From contig WTXG01000055.1 in NCBI GenBank assembly GCA_022496185.1, forward strand, positions 124,001 through 188,000: a stretch of 64,000 nt of DNA. The letters run 5' to 3'. A program made the position numbers and the translations under genes. Below, one piece after another: positions 46,344-57,191 of this stretch (position 1 is its first letter; each line of letters opens with the position of its first letter). Under the pieces are notes generated by a model that saw only the letters and a list, made by a program, of their open reading frames with translations, searched no databases and was not told the origin of the DNA. Source of the stretch: Multifurca ochricompacta. Its lineage: Eukaryota; Basidiomycota; Agaricomycetes; Russulales; Russulaceae.

Positions 46344-48330
46344 GGCCTGTCCAGCCTCAACCAGTAATAGCCACAGTTCCTCAGGCTCCTGAAGACAAGG
46401 ACGCCGAGGTTGAGGAACAGGAGGAAGTGGAACCTCCTCAAATAAATCCTGAGCCTACCACACCTGAAAATGAACTTGATACACATGATCAGACTATCTA
46501 TCAGACGCCTCCATCCCAAATCATGGAACCATCAGAACTCCCCGAAAGAACCCGTGCCAAAAGACAGTCTAAGAAAAAGGCTATTGGCAGACTTCCCCAA
46601 CCAATATTTACTAGGGAAAGTCCACGCTCTCAGCAACGTGACAAGGCTGTGCAGGAAGATTTAGATCTTGATACTGCCCATCCTAAACGTTCACGGCGAA
46701 TGAACCCTCGATTTTATAATGAGGATAATGCTGAGTTCATACAAGGTTCTTCCAGACTTGGGCATATGGAATTGCTAAATGCCGCAGGTGTCTCTCACAG
46801 AGACCCCCTGACTTTTCAGGAGGCAATGGAGTCTGACAATGCCAGTGAATGGCTTGAGGCATGTAAATACGAAATAGATGCCTTAGATAAACTTAATGTG
46901 TGGCGCCTTGAGGATCTTCCAAAGGAAGAAAGGCTGTCAAGTCAAAATGGGTTTTTAAGCTGAAACCAGATGGACGGTTTCGTGCTAGGCTCGTGGCAAA
47001 AGGTTTCACCCAAGTAGAAGGGGTGGACTTCGACGAAACATTCTCTCCAGTCGCCAGATTTGAATCACTTAGATTATTACTAGCACTAGCTACGCTAGAG
47101 GATTGGGAAATCCACCAGATGGATGTCAATCGGCATTCCTTCATGGCGATCTGGATGAAGAGATTTATATGGAGCAACCAGTGGTTTCGTCGTTGCTGGT
47201 CAAGAGTCCAAAGTTTGTAGGCTACAAAAAGCATTATATGGCCTCAAACAAGCTTCCCGAGCATGGAATCTACAATTCCATGCAGTTCTTAATGAACTGG
47301 GCTTACTCGGACGTACTCTGATGCAGGAGTATACGTGTTTCATCAAAAGGAGGGGATGATTCACTTATGTCATTCTCTATGTAGATGACATTACTATACT
47401 TGGGTCTTCCAATGATAAGATAACGTGGCTGAAGTCAGCTCTATCTAATCGATATGAGATGACTGACTTGGGAGAAATCCAGTCATATCTTGGAGTTAAC
47501 ATCACCAGAGATCGTCCTAACAAGACACTGGAATTGACCAAGCAGCCTACGTTTTATCTATTATTGAGAAGTTTGGGATGAGGGATTCCAACCGAGTATA
47601 TACTCCTCTTCCCTCTGGCGCTGATGTACATCTGGTCAAATTTGAAGGCCAGGCATCTACTTCTGAAATAAAGAAGTACAACAGTGATGGGGTCTCTGCT
47701 ATGGGTGCAGATTGGAAGCAGACCTGACATCAGTTTTGCTGTGGCGCGCCTTAGTCAATATGCTTCCAACCCTCTCAAGATCATATGCGACTTGCAAAGT
47801 ATGTCTTAAATATCTTAATAGTACAAAAGACTGCAAGTTGCGGTATTCTGGAGGGAATGGGGAGAGTGGCCTTCATGGCTTTGCAGATTCCTCATGGGGA
47901 GATCAAGAGGACTGCCACTCTACCTCAGGCTATGTGTTTTTCTTAGCAAATGGTGCATTCTGGTGTTCCAGAAAGCAGAAAACAGTAGCACAGTCCACCA
48001 CAGAGCGAGTACATGAGCCTCTCTGAGGCTGCAAATCAGGCAGCGTGGTATAGGACTTTTATGGAGGAATTAGGGTATGAGGTATCCTCCCCTATACTAC
48101 TCCATGTGACAACAAGGGTGCTGTAGATTTGGCATTAAACCCAGTCACAGGAAGGCGGTCAAAGCATATACCATCAAGTACCATGCCATTAGGGGGTACA
48201 TTGAATGCACACAATTGAATTAGTGCGTACCCCCACAGGTGAGATGCTGGCAGATGGCTTCACTAAGTCTCTACCAAGAGCATCGTTTGAAACCATGGTC
48301 AATGGACTTGGACTTATGCTGAAATGAGAA
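46340..48330 (+). pseudogene. Copia B linker, RT and RNase H
   Basis: Linker as in copy A (MNPRFYNEDNAEFIQGSSR), then RT pieces in changing frames: [19 protein letters not shown] near 47,375-47,400, RYEMTDLGEIQSYL with CGA intact at 47450-47452. RNase H pieces near 47,850-48,180 (GFADSSWGDQEDCHSTSGY). At least five frame changes make it non-functional. A purine stretch GCATGGAGGGA precedes the 3' LTR. Confidence 0.8.
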
Positions 48331-48585
48331 GAGCTGGAATTGGAACTTTGAATACCAGTCTCACTTTCCCACCATGCCATATGAGCACGTTCTCGACCTC
48401 GAGAGTGACGCAAGAGGTGTGAGTTTGCATAAGCGAATCTACAACTCGTATGCAAAGCTCACAAACCGCGCTTGAGAGTTAGAGAAGTTGGATCTCTGGC
48501 TGGCGATATGCTCATTTAATTGTGATGGCAGTGTGCTCATCCAACTCATTTCCATCCATGACCAGATGCCTTCAGCATGGAGGGA

Positions 48586-49084
48586 TGTTGAACACAGGAG
48601 ATGTTCGGTGATGCTTCAGGCATCAGGTGATTAGATTAGCTACTTTGTAGATTAGATTAGATACCGGAGTTTCGGACTATTTACATTATCATTATTACTT
48701 TCTTTCTCACATTCCGCAGTAGCTGACTGATGCACCATGTAACATGTGATTCCTGTAGTGGCCAATGGCCTTTCTCCCTCTATTTGTTGTTTGGACTTTG
48801 TCTGGCACTTGTGGACTTATTCCCAGTGCACAGACCATCCCTTGGATAGTATATAAGGGTGTCTGTTTCGTCTCTTACACTTCAGAGTTTCTTCTACCTC
48901 TGAAGTGTAAGTCGTCCTCTCTACTATCATCACTACCTTAGACTAACTCTGTATATAGAACTTGTCTTTCTAGGTGTGTAGTATAGTATAATAGAGTTTC
49001 TTCTACCTCTGAAGTAACTTGTCTTTCTAGCCTAACCCGCTAACTCTCTACAGTCAGTATGCTGCGTCACATGCCTGTTTTACA
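48586..49084 (+). repeat. Copia B 3' LTR
   Basis: 499 bp, nearly identical to 42556-43054. Of the two differences seen, one is CCGG versus CTGG. Confidence 0.92.
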
Positions 49085-50801
49085 GGACAGACCCTTCTTC
49101 TACAGGAACAACTTGTTCCTTTGCTTTATCTCTGTTGTCCACTACAGAGTGGGATGGGAAGGACTCTTCATTAAACGTCACATCTCTGGATGAAACAAAG
49201 GACTGGGTATGTCTATCCCATAGAGTATAGCCTTTGCTATTTGGCTCATACCCAACAAAGATGGCTTTTTTGGCTTTAGGATCCAATTTTTGCCACTTGT
49301 TTTCCGGAACATGATAATATGCTTCACAACCGAAGACTTTAAAATAAGAGACATCTGGTATGTCCCCGACCAGAAGCTCTAGCGGTGTCCTCCACTTGTT
49401 AGAACGGATGGGAGTTCTGTTATATATGTGACATGCTGTGGAAACAGCGCACTCCCAAAAGCCAAGAGAAAGCCCAGCATGATGAAGCATGCTAGTGGCT
49501 TTTTCCATTATGGTTCTATTGAACCTTTCAGCTCTTCCGTTTTGTTGTGGGGAATATGGCATCGTGAGTTTATGCTCTATGCCAGCCTCACTTAGCAAGG
49601 ACTTCAGATCATTATTAACATATTTGCCACCACGGTCTGTGTGTAAGGTCTTTATTTTATTATTTGTTTTATTTTCTAGGAATGCCTTAACACTTGCAAA
49701 GACCGATTTGAAGTAGTGTTTTGCCTTCATTGGAACAACTATAGCACTGCAGCTAAAGTCATCTATGAAAGTGGTGAAATATAAATTCCCTTGTATTGAG
49801 GTACATTGTAGAGGACCAACTAGATCACTATGAATGACCTCCAAGGGTGCTGAAGCCCGCTTATGAGAGGGAGGGAAAGGAAGGCGATGGGATTTCCCCA
49901 TTTCACAGCCATGACAAGGCTTTACTTCCTCTTGGCTATTTTTTAAACTGAGGCCTTTTACAGCTTCAGGAGCATATCTCTTTAGGGCTTGTTTAGACAT
50001 ATGACCCATTCTGAGATGCCAGGTATCAAGGCTGGTTGATGCAGTATTCAGGGCAGCAGTTGGTTTATCCACTATTGACCCTTGGATCCAGTATAGATCC
50101 CCAGCTTTGATTCCTTCCGCTATTCTTTGTCCTTTATACTCTATTGCGACATTGTATTGATCAAATAAGACCATACTGCCTCTATTGGTGATATGACTTG
50201 TTGATAAGATGCGATTTCCTGCTGATGGCATGTAGAAGACGTTGTTAAGTTCCAATATATAATTTTTATTGGTCCTTATATGAACGCTTCCTACTCCTTC
50301 TATTGGGACAATGGTTCCATCCGCCACTGTAATAGTATGTCCTGAATGAGGCAGATATTCATAGAAATCTGACTCAAAGGGTGTGAAGTGGGTGGTGGCA
50401 CCGCTATCCATCATCCAGGCAAATCCATCATCTTGAAAGATTTCCTCAGTCGCATTTAAAGTATAAAGTTTAATGTGAGGTGTCTCATGCACCTCCTGTA
50501 TTCTTCCACTACCATTAACTATTGTAGCTACTTGGTGGGAAGATGATGGTATACTGGCGCCTTGCGCCTTCCTCTGGTTGCCCTTTTTTCCTGCTGCGGC
50601 ATTCTGCTGATCCTGTTTCCTCTGCTGACATTCATTTGCTTTGTGGCCCGGCTTCTGGCAATAGAAGCAGGTGACATCATTGGACGATGATGCACCTGCA
50701 GGTTGTGGCGTGATAAATTGTACTTTTTTGTTTTTATTTTTGTTGACGTGGGCTGCCTTGTTAAGGGCAGCCCCAACACCACTTCCTGCAGGGCCAGCAA
50801 G
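49085..50801 (-). pseudogene. Copia A gag knuckle, protease and integrase
   Basis: The same reading frame as A gag, entered after the TGA at 50802. It has the zinc knuckle CFYCQKPGHKANEC, protease WMMDSGATTHFTP, GAG-pre-integrase LDTWHLRMGHMSKQALKRY..CHGCEMGKSHR, and integrase with HSDLVGPL, HTDRGGKYV and GRAERFNRTIMEKA. The frame is open up to copia B and continues across it into 42555. A single polyprotein from gag to integrase is therefore the likely ancestral design. Confidence 0.88.
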
Positions 50802-51446
50802 TCAGCTTTCCTCATTTAGGAACCTCTGAATGAGGTCCTGAGGGGAAAGGCGTTCAGGAGGACCTGAAGCCAGGATTGAGCCAGCAATGGCACTGTATGA
50901 TGGGGGAAGGGATTGGAGCAAAATGAAGCTCATCTGGAGGTCAGAGACCTCCATCCCATTCTCCTTCAGGGTATTCCTACCATCTAGCACATGCTGCAAT
51001 TGGGGCCTAAATTGTTTGCCTTCCTCTAAACGGAAGGACGAAACTGAGCACCACAAATTGTAGGTGGCCATGCTACCCACAGTGCCATACAAGGATTCCA
51101 GCTGCTCATACTTTGAGCAGACTGATGGATACTTCCTATCAGAGGCAACCTGAGAATAAACTTTGCTGGTGACGACCAGCACCAGTAGACCCATCAATAT
51201 TTCTTCAACCCTACTCCATTCTTGGATTATGGGTTCGGACCAAGTGGCAAATCTTGCCTGGTAGTCCACCTCCTTCTCTTCATCCTTCTGAACCGGGGGA
51301 TTGGCATATTCAGGCCCATCATGTGTGATGTGCCTTCTCATGCCATTGATCCTGAGCAGGGTGGTAAAAGATACTGACCACTGCGGCCAGTTGGAGCCGT
51401 CGAGCTTGTCGAATTTGAAGGTCGAAGGGAAGACGATGTTAGCCAT
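50802..51446 (-). pseudogene. Copia A gag
   Basis: Starts at ATG 51446 (MANIVFPSTFKFDKLDGSNW) and ends at TGA 50802-50804 in RFLNEES-stop-LAG. Copy B reads RFLNEESRLAS with CGA, so the stop is a C-to-T change. Downstream codons stay in frame with protease and integrase. Confidence 0.87.
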
Positions 51447-52370
51447 TTGAGATGTTTTTAAAGGTTTTGATCCTGGTTCCAAGGAGCAGTTAGAACCAGT
51501 TGTCCAGGTCTCATTTAAGAGGGCCTGTCCATTCTGTGGCGCTATAGCTTCAGAACTTAAAAAAGTCCTGCCTCTGATGTGTGACTTCTAAGTAGTATAG
51601 TGAAGCTGTCTAACCCCATTCTACAACAGATCCCAAAGCCACATCAGGCGGATACTGTGTAAATAGAAGGGGAGTCATGTCATGGAGGAGCCAACTGCAA
51701 GTTCCACTAGAGAAAAAGGGTATAAAGCCCTTCCTCTAGTGCTGGTGGTGGAGTCCATGATTAAGCCCTAGATGGTTGGGGCCATGACTATAGTAGACTA
51801 TTGGGTTTCCTCTGGTGGGGCGAACCCCCACAATATGGCAGCGAATACTTCTGCCCAGAGACAAAACCCTCTAGCTACTTTGTATATACTATAGTAGTGT
51901 GGCCTACTTGTATCGAGCCCAAGCGTCATGGGAGTGACTACCCATGCCTTGTTCTAGACCCTAAACTCTACCAGCAGGTGGCTAAACCCGGCTTACAGAT
52001 CGAGCCAAGCATTGACCAGACCTAAAGCCTCAAGCCTTCTGGGCAAGTGGCCTACTAAAACTATCTATGGGACAAAGACCCAGCTACAACTATGAACACT
52101 ATTTACTTAGGGCACACATGAGGAGCTTAAGGTGTTTCACCCACTAAGGGTCCCTCATCACCTTTCACAAGAACCCTTGAGAAAGGGCTAGCCAAACAGA
52201 TCAAGGTGGGCACATAAAGCGCACCACCTTGTGGATAGTTAAGGGCAAAAAAGATGAAAGAGAAGCTCACAAAGAAAAGTTATTGGGATTGAACTTTTAG
52301 AGCTTTGTTGAGCTTGAAAGATTTTTTGGACTGTGATCAAAAAAGAGTGCCAGATCAGTAAAGAGCGGCA

Positions 52371-52382
52371 GGGCCCATAACC
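52371..52382 (-). promoter_or_regulatory. Copia A primer-binding site (initiator tRNA-Met half)
   Basis: On the minus strand GGTTATGGGCCC directly follows the 5' LTR, the same site as in copy B. Confidence 0.8.
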
Positions 52383-52876
52383 TGATGAACAGGCATGTGC
52401 GCACAGTGATACTGACTGTGGTTAGCGTGTAAGGCTAAAAGACAAGTTAGACTTCAGAGGAGAAGAAAACTCTATTACTATACTACTGACCTAAAAGACA
52501 AGTTAGCTACAGAGAGCAGTTAGTCAAAGGTATAAGTAGGAAGTAATGTAGAAGGGACTTACACTTCAGAGGAGAAGAAAACTCTGAAGTGTAAGAGATG
52601 AAATAGACCTCCTTATATATGTCTAAAGGATGGTCTGTGCACAATGGAATGCACTAGAATATACTACTGAGGGACAAAGGCCATTGGCCAGTGAGATATC
52701 ACATGCTACACAGGATTACTAAGGTACATCAGTCAGCTGCTGCACATCGCAAGAAAGAAAGTAATAATGATATGGTAAAAAGTCCAAGACTCCGAATCTA
52801 TATCTAATCTAATCTTGCACAGCTTAGACCCTAACCCAGATGCCTGAAGCACCTCAAGACACATGCCATGTCAACA
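52383..52876 (-). repeat. Copia A 5' LTR
   Basis: 494 bp; TSD AACTC follows at 52877-52881. Confidence 0.92.
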
Positions 52877-53609
52877 AACTCCTGTTCTACCTGGAACATC
52901 CCCCTTGTGAGCCTTGTCATTTGCTTCGCATATTCTTTGTACTGGGTGTTGAGTGTGGTATGTAGTGTGAGGGTCTTCCGCAGTCTCATTACTTCAGCCT
53001 TGAGATGCGGAAGGTGCATGTCATTTAGTACTTCATTGATCGCGAATGCTCAGGGGTTGTCAGCCACAAGATGTCCTAACTGCTCGTCACTCATTGCATG
53101 GTGGAGACGACCTGTGTATCGCTCTTCCAAGTAGACCGGGGCCCTGTAAACAGGCCCATCTTTCTTCATACAACCTGCGATGTCCATTCCTCCATTGGTA
53201 TAGAATATGTACTTAGCTATGACCTTTTCTCCATCAGCCATAGTGATTTTGAGGGGATAGTACATAGATGAATTTGGGTTGTTGGCAAAGAAGGGGAATT
53301 TGGGGATGTTGTCATCTTGTTCCATACTGATAAGGTTGTTTGGGTGGGGTTCTTCTGAATGGTTGAAGTCATTGTTGGGATTCGGTGACTGGTTTTTGAC
53401 TCATTCTTCTGCAGCTTCATAGTCGATAGGGGAGGAGGGGCAGGTAGAAGGGTGAGCAGAGGGGAAGGCTTCCACTACTATGTGAGTGGTGGTGAAGGCG
53501 TCGATGGCGGCAGAGGCAGTGATGAAAGAAGAAGACATGTTGGATGATAGGACGTTGCTAGTGAAGCATTGTTCTGGGGAATTCATTCAGGGTCTGAGAG
53601 TTGTTCCTT

Positions 53610-56600
53610 TTAACTATTCTTGGGCACTTGGGGGTGTCATAAGTGAAACTCCGTGATAAGGGCCAGAGCAAAGATATTTCTGGCTGGTTCCCATGAACTG
53701 TCAGAGTCTGGGAATCCTTTCCACTTGATTAGGTAGTGCAGCTTGCGCCCTCGGCCTCTCCGGGATGAATCCAGAATGCGATCCACTTCCCACTCCTCTT
53801 CTCCATCAATGAGATCAGGTGGTGGTCTCGGGAAGTTCCCACCATGAATGGAAGTCTCCTTGTACAGAGTCAGTAGTTGGGCATGGAAGACCAGGTGAAT
53901 CTTCCATTTCTCAGGGAGTTCCAGTTCATATGAAATGTCTGACAGCTTCCTTCTGATCCAGAAGGGTCCATGACGTCAAGGTGCTAATTTGGCAGTGGGG
54001 TGCGAGGTGTGAATGTTCTTTCCCTCAAGCCAGACCCAGTCATTGGTCTGATAAGGTGTGAATTTGTTAGGCAGTGTAGATAAGAGCTCTTGCACCTTCA
54101 GCAAGTTTTCATTGGCTGATTGTCGTAGCTCCTTCCATTGGTCAATTCGTTGGGTTACTGATGGCACATTGGTGGGCTTATCTACCCATGTGGTTCATGG
54201 GGTCCAGCCCATGATGAGTGAGAAGGGGGTGGCCTTTGTAGTTCCGTTGGGCCAGGAGTTGTGGGCAAACTCTGCTGTTGATAGCCACTGGGCCCAATTG
54301 TCTTGTCATCTATTACACCAGAACCACAGATACTGTTCTAACCATTGGTTGGTGTGTTCCGACTGTCCATCAGTCTGTGGGTGGTAGGCTGTGGATATGT
54401 TCTGTGTGATATTCAATGTTTTACACAGAGCTCACGCAAATGTCGATGTGAACTGAGTGTCTCGATTGGAGATGACCTTCTGGGGAAGTCCATAGTGACA
54501 GTAAACATGATCAAGATACAGCTTTGCCACTCCTTTGGCTGTGATACTTTCTTTGCAGGGTATGAAAAGGGCTGCCTTTGAACAGTCGTGATTGGTAATT
54601 GTAAGGATGGAGTCAAACCCTTGTGACTCAGGGAGTTTGACTATGAAATCCATGGCAATGGTCTGGAATGGGGTTGATGTGGTGGGTGTAATAGGATATA
54701 TCAGTGGGACTTTTGGGTGCGTGTTGACCTTGTTTGCCTGACATGCAGCGCATCCTTTCACATAGTTTTCGACATCCTGTTTCATGTTGGGCCACCAGTA
54801 GTCTTGTTTGGTGAGGGTGTAGGTGTTGGCAATGCTGGGGTGTCCAGCAGAGGGGAGGTCATGGTGAAAATGGATCACCCCCCTTTTAATGTTGTCACCA
54901 CCGGTGACAATGAGTCGATCCCCATCTTTCCACCACAGGCCATTAATTTCCTTCAAACTATGTGTGTCGGCCCAAGATCAACAAAGCTCTTGGTTCATAT
55001 TCTGTGAGACTTGTGCCCATAAATCCATATCATGGAGGCTGACTATGGCAGTTCTCATAAACACTTCCTCTGGAAGGACCACAATGTTATTATTGTCATC
55101 CTCCCTGGTATGCATGTCTGGTCTGCGTGACAATGCATCTGCCTGTGCATTATGGCTTCCTGCAATGTGTTTCAGGGTGAAATTGTATTCCTCGAGCTCT
55201 AAGACTTCTCATGCCACACGTCTGCTGATCTTATGGGGCTCCTTCCAATATAGCAGATTGGAATGATTGGTGTGGATAATGGTTTTATGAGGGGCGCCAG
55301 CCAGGTAGGGTCGCCAGTGGTGCAGAGCTTTGACAATGGCAAGCAGTTCTCTGTCCCAGATGTCGTAATTTCGTTCAGCTGGGGAGAAAGTTTCAGAATA
55401 GTACGCCACTGGGTGTAGGACTTGTGTGTTATCATGCTGGTACAGCACGGCTCCATTTGCGAAGTGGGAGGTGTCTACCTCCAGCTCAAAGGGTTGGTTT
55501 AGATTCAGTTGAATGAGCATGGGTTCTGCTCCTACGATGTCTCTGATCTGTTCGAATGCTTTCTGCTGGGGTGTGTCCCAATGCCATGGTATGTCCTTTT
55601 TCAGGAGGTCGTTCAGCGGATGAGCAATTCCCAAGAAACCTTTGACAAAACGCCGATAGAAGTTACAGAACCCAATGAAGGATCTAACATCTTTAACACT
55701 TGTGGGTATTGGCCATTCTCTAATTCCCTGCACCTTGATTGGGTCCATGCGTACACATCCTCCCTCGAGTATGACTCCTAGGTATTCAACACTTTTCTGT
55801 TCAAAGGAGCACTTTGCCAGTTTCAAGTAGAGGTCGTGGTCGTGTAAGATATCCAAGACCTGATGGACACAGGCTTGGTGATGAGGGAGGTCATCTTTGG
55901 TAGCAACTAGAATATCATCCATATAGATGACTACTTCTCCAGTCAGTATGAGATCTTGGAATATGTGGTTCATCATTGCTTGGAACATTGCCAGAGAGTT
56001 GGTTAAGCCAAAGAACATGACATTGGGTTCAAAAAGTCCTTGGTTAGTTTTGAACGCAGCTTTCCCCTGATCTCCTTCGTGAATACGTATGTTATTGTAC
56101 CCCCAGCAAATGTCCATTTTGGAGAATAACACTTTGTCCCTCATTGTGTTGATGAGTTCTGGTATGAGTGGGAGAGGGTAGGTATTCCGGACAGTGTAGG
56201 CATTGATTCTCCTGTAATCTTGTACTGGGCATAGTTTACCATCTTTCTTTTTGATGAAGAAGAAGGGTGACATGTAGGGTGACTTAGATGGGCGAGTGTA
56301 TCCTTTAGTGAGATGTTCCTCTAGGAAGGTGGTCAACACCTCCTGCTCTTTTTGTGACAGTGGGTAGATTTTACAATCGATGACAGGGGGGGTATCTGGT
56401 ACAAAATCGATGGCGTGGTCCCAAGGTCGTGAAGGTGGGAATCGCTGGGACTCTTCTTCAGAGAATACCTTGTAGTGACATTGGTATTCTTTGGGGACAG
56501 TGTTTTCAAAGGTTTTGTCTTCTTGCCCTTTCATTGCCTTTTGTGCCAGTTCAGAAGCCTTTGTCGTATAGCAATATACTCAATCACCAGACTCTAGGTC

Positions 56601-57191
56601 ATCCCATGTAGCTTGCTCTCCCATAACAGCTTGGATGATGGGGTGTCGTACTGCATAGTCATATCCTAGAGACGTAATGATGACAGGGTAGAATTCTTTA
56701 CTCATGGTTGCATCCATCCAGTTTATCTTTGGCTCAAAGGCCGCAAGCCAGGGGTATCCCAGGATAAGATCTTCAGTACCAAGATCAGTGATGAGGAAGC
56801 AAATTGTCTTGGTGCTTTCCCCAACCTGTATGCTTAGGTCGGTATAATGTGTGATCCTTCCAGCTTTATTGGCTGTCCTGTCTATGTTCCAAATATTCTT
56901 CTCCTGGGGGAGCATAAGCATCCCTAATCCCAGGACTTTCACAAGTCGTTGGCTAATGAAGTTATCGGTGGCTCCAGAGTCCACTAGCATGTCTTGGTTG
57001 GCTGTCTTTTGTGTAGTTTCAAAATGTACTGGTATTTTCAATGATTTGAATCGACTAGTGTACACAGAAGTTACATGTAATGCTCTTGCCCAGGCCGATG
57101 GGGTCAAGCCAATCAAAAATCCTTCTTGGCAAATGCCTTTTCTACCAGAATGGCGCATACTTCCTCGCTTTCTTTCATCATATTCGCCCAT
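53610..57191 (-). pseudogene. G3 pol: protease, RT, RNase H, integrase
   Basis: One minus-strand frame, -1 relative to gag, that overlaps the gag end. Protease LVDSGATDNF; RT FFFIKKKDGKL, FFGLTNSLAMFQ, IYMDDIL; RNase H VDTSHFANGAVL, WDRELLAIVKAL; integrase HPSIANTYTLTKQDYW..CAAC, MDFIVKLP, ISNRDTQFTS, TDGQSEH; then a chromodomain-like end (DRILDSSRRGRGRKLHYLIKWKGFPDSDSSW). In-frame TGA at 56580, 55209, 54978, 54432, 54306, 54195, 53976 and 53637; the final stop is TAA 53610-53612. Two catalytic acids are Asn: integrase codon 54465-54467 (SNRD for SDRD) and RNase H codon 55266-55268 (HTNHSN for TDHSN). Both fit G-to-A at CpG. KLCPVQDYR and DICWGYNN look like Arg-to-Cys changes of the same kind. 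Confidence 0.87.

Larger units (their letters stand above)
42556..49084 (+). mobile_element. Ty1/copia retrotransposon B inside copia A
   Basis: LTRs 42556-43054 and 48586-49084 are both 499 bp (TGTTGAACAC..CTGTTTTACA), with TSD GGACA. Only two differences between the LTRs were seen by eye, so this is probably the youngest insertion. Its LTRs are related to but clearly different from those of A, while the coding regions are close relatives. Despite young LTRs, gag and RT have several frameshifts, perhaps because the copied RNA came from an already broken element. Confidence 0.93.
39864..52876 (-). mobile_element. Ty1/copia retrotransposon A, holding copia element B
   Basis: LTRs 39864-40357 and 52383-52876 are both 494 bp (TGATGAACAGG..GTCAACA on the plus strand), with TSD AACTC at 39859-39863 and 52877-52881. 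The internal minus-strand order is primer site, gag, protease, integrase, RT, RNase H, the integrase-before-RT order that defines copia. Element B splits it at GGACA. The LTRs differ at about eight places by eye, nearly all CG versus CA/TG. Confidence 0.93.
39327..53586 (-). pseudogene. G3 third ORF with CCHC zinc knuckles, split by copia element A
   Basis: Two coding pieces, 53586-52877 and 39858-39327, flank element A. Removing A and one AACTC copy leaves 1242 nt, exactly 414 codons in one frame. It starts at ATG 53586, 23 nt after the pol stop. The N-terminal part is Ser/Thr-rich, then FPFFANNPNSSMYYPLKI and a helical region MRLRKTLTLHTTLN. The C-terminal part has two perfect CX2CX4HX4C knuckles (CWRCDSKYHISWNC and CHHCRSNLHWSHFC), then two looser Cys/His clusters (CGKCLRHNAGHCELDC and CPQCGQ..HQC) and an acidic tail. 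Four in-frame TGA codons interrupt it (for example 53401 and 53050). Gag has its own knuckle, so this is an extra nucleic-acid-binding candidate. The position is env-like but no membrane segment is seen. Confidence 0.75.

Noticed and set aside
53050..53586. G3 ORF3 as a retroviral envelope gene
   Set aside because: It has the right position but no signal peptide, membrane span or furin-like site, and it carries CCHC knuckles instead.
57113..57191. A defined -1 slippery site between G3 gag and pol
   Set aside because: The frames overlap as expected for -1 shifting, but no clear XXXYYYZ heptamer is present near the gag stop.
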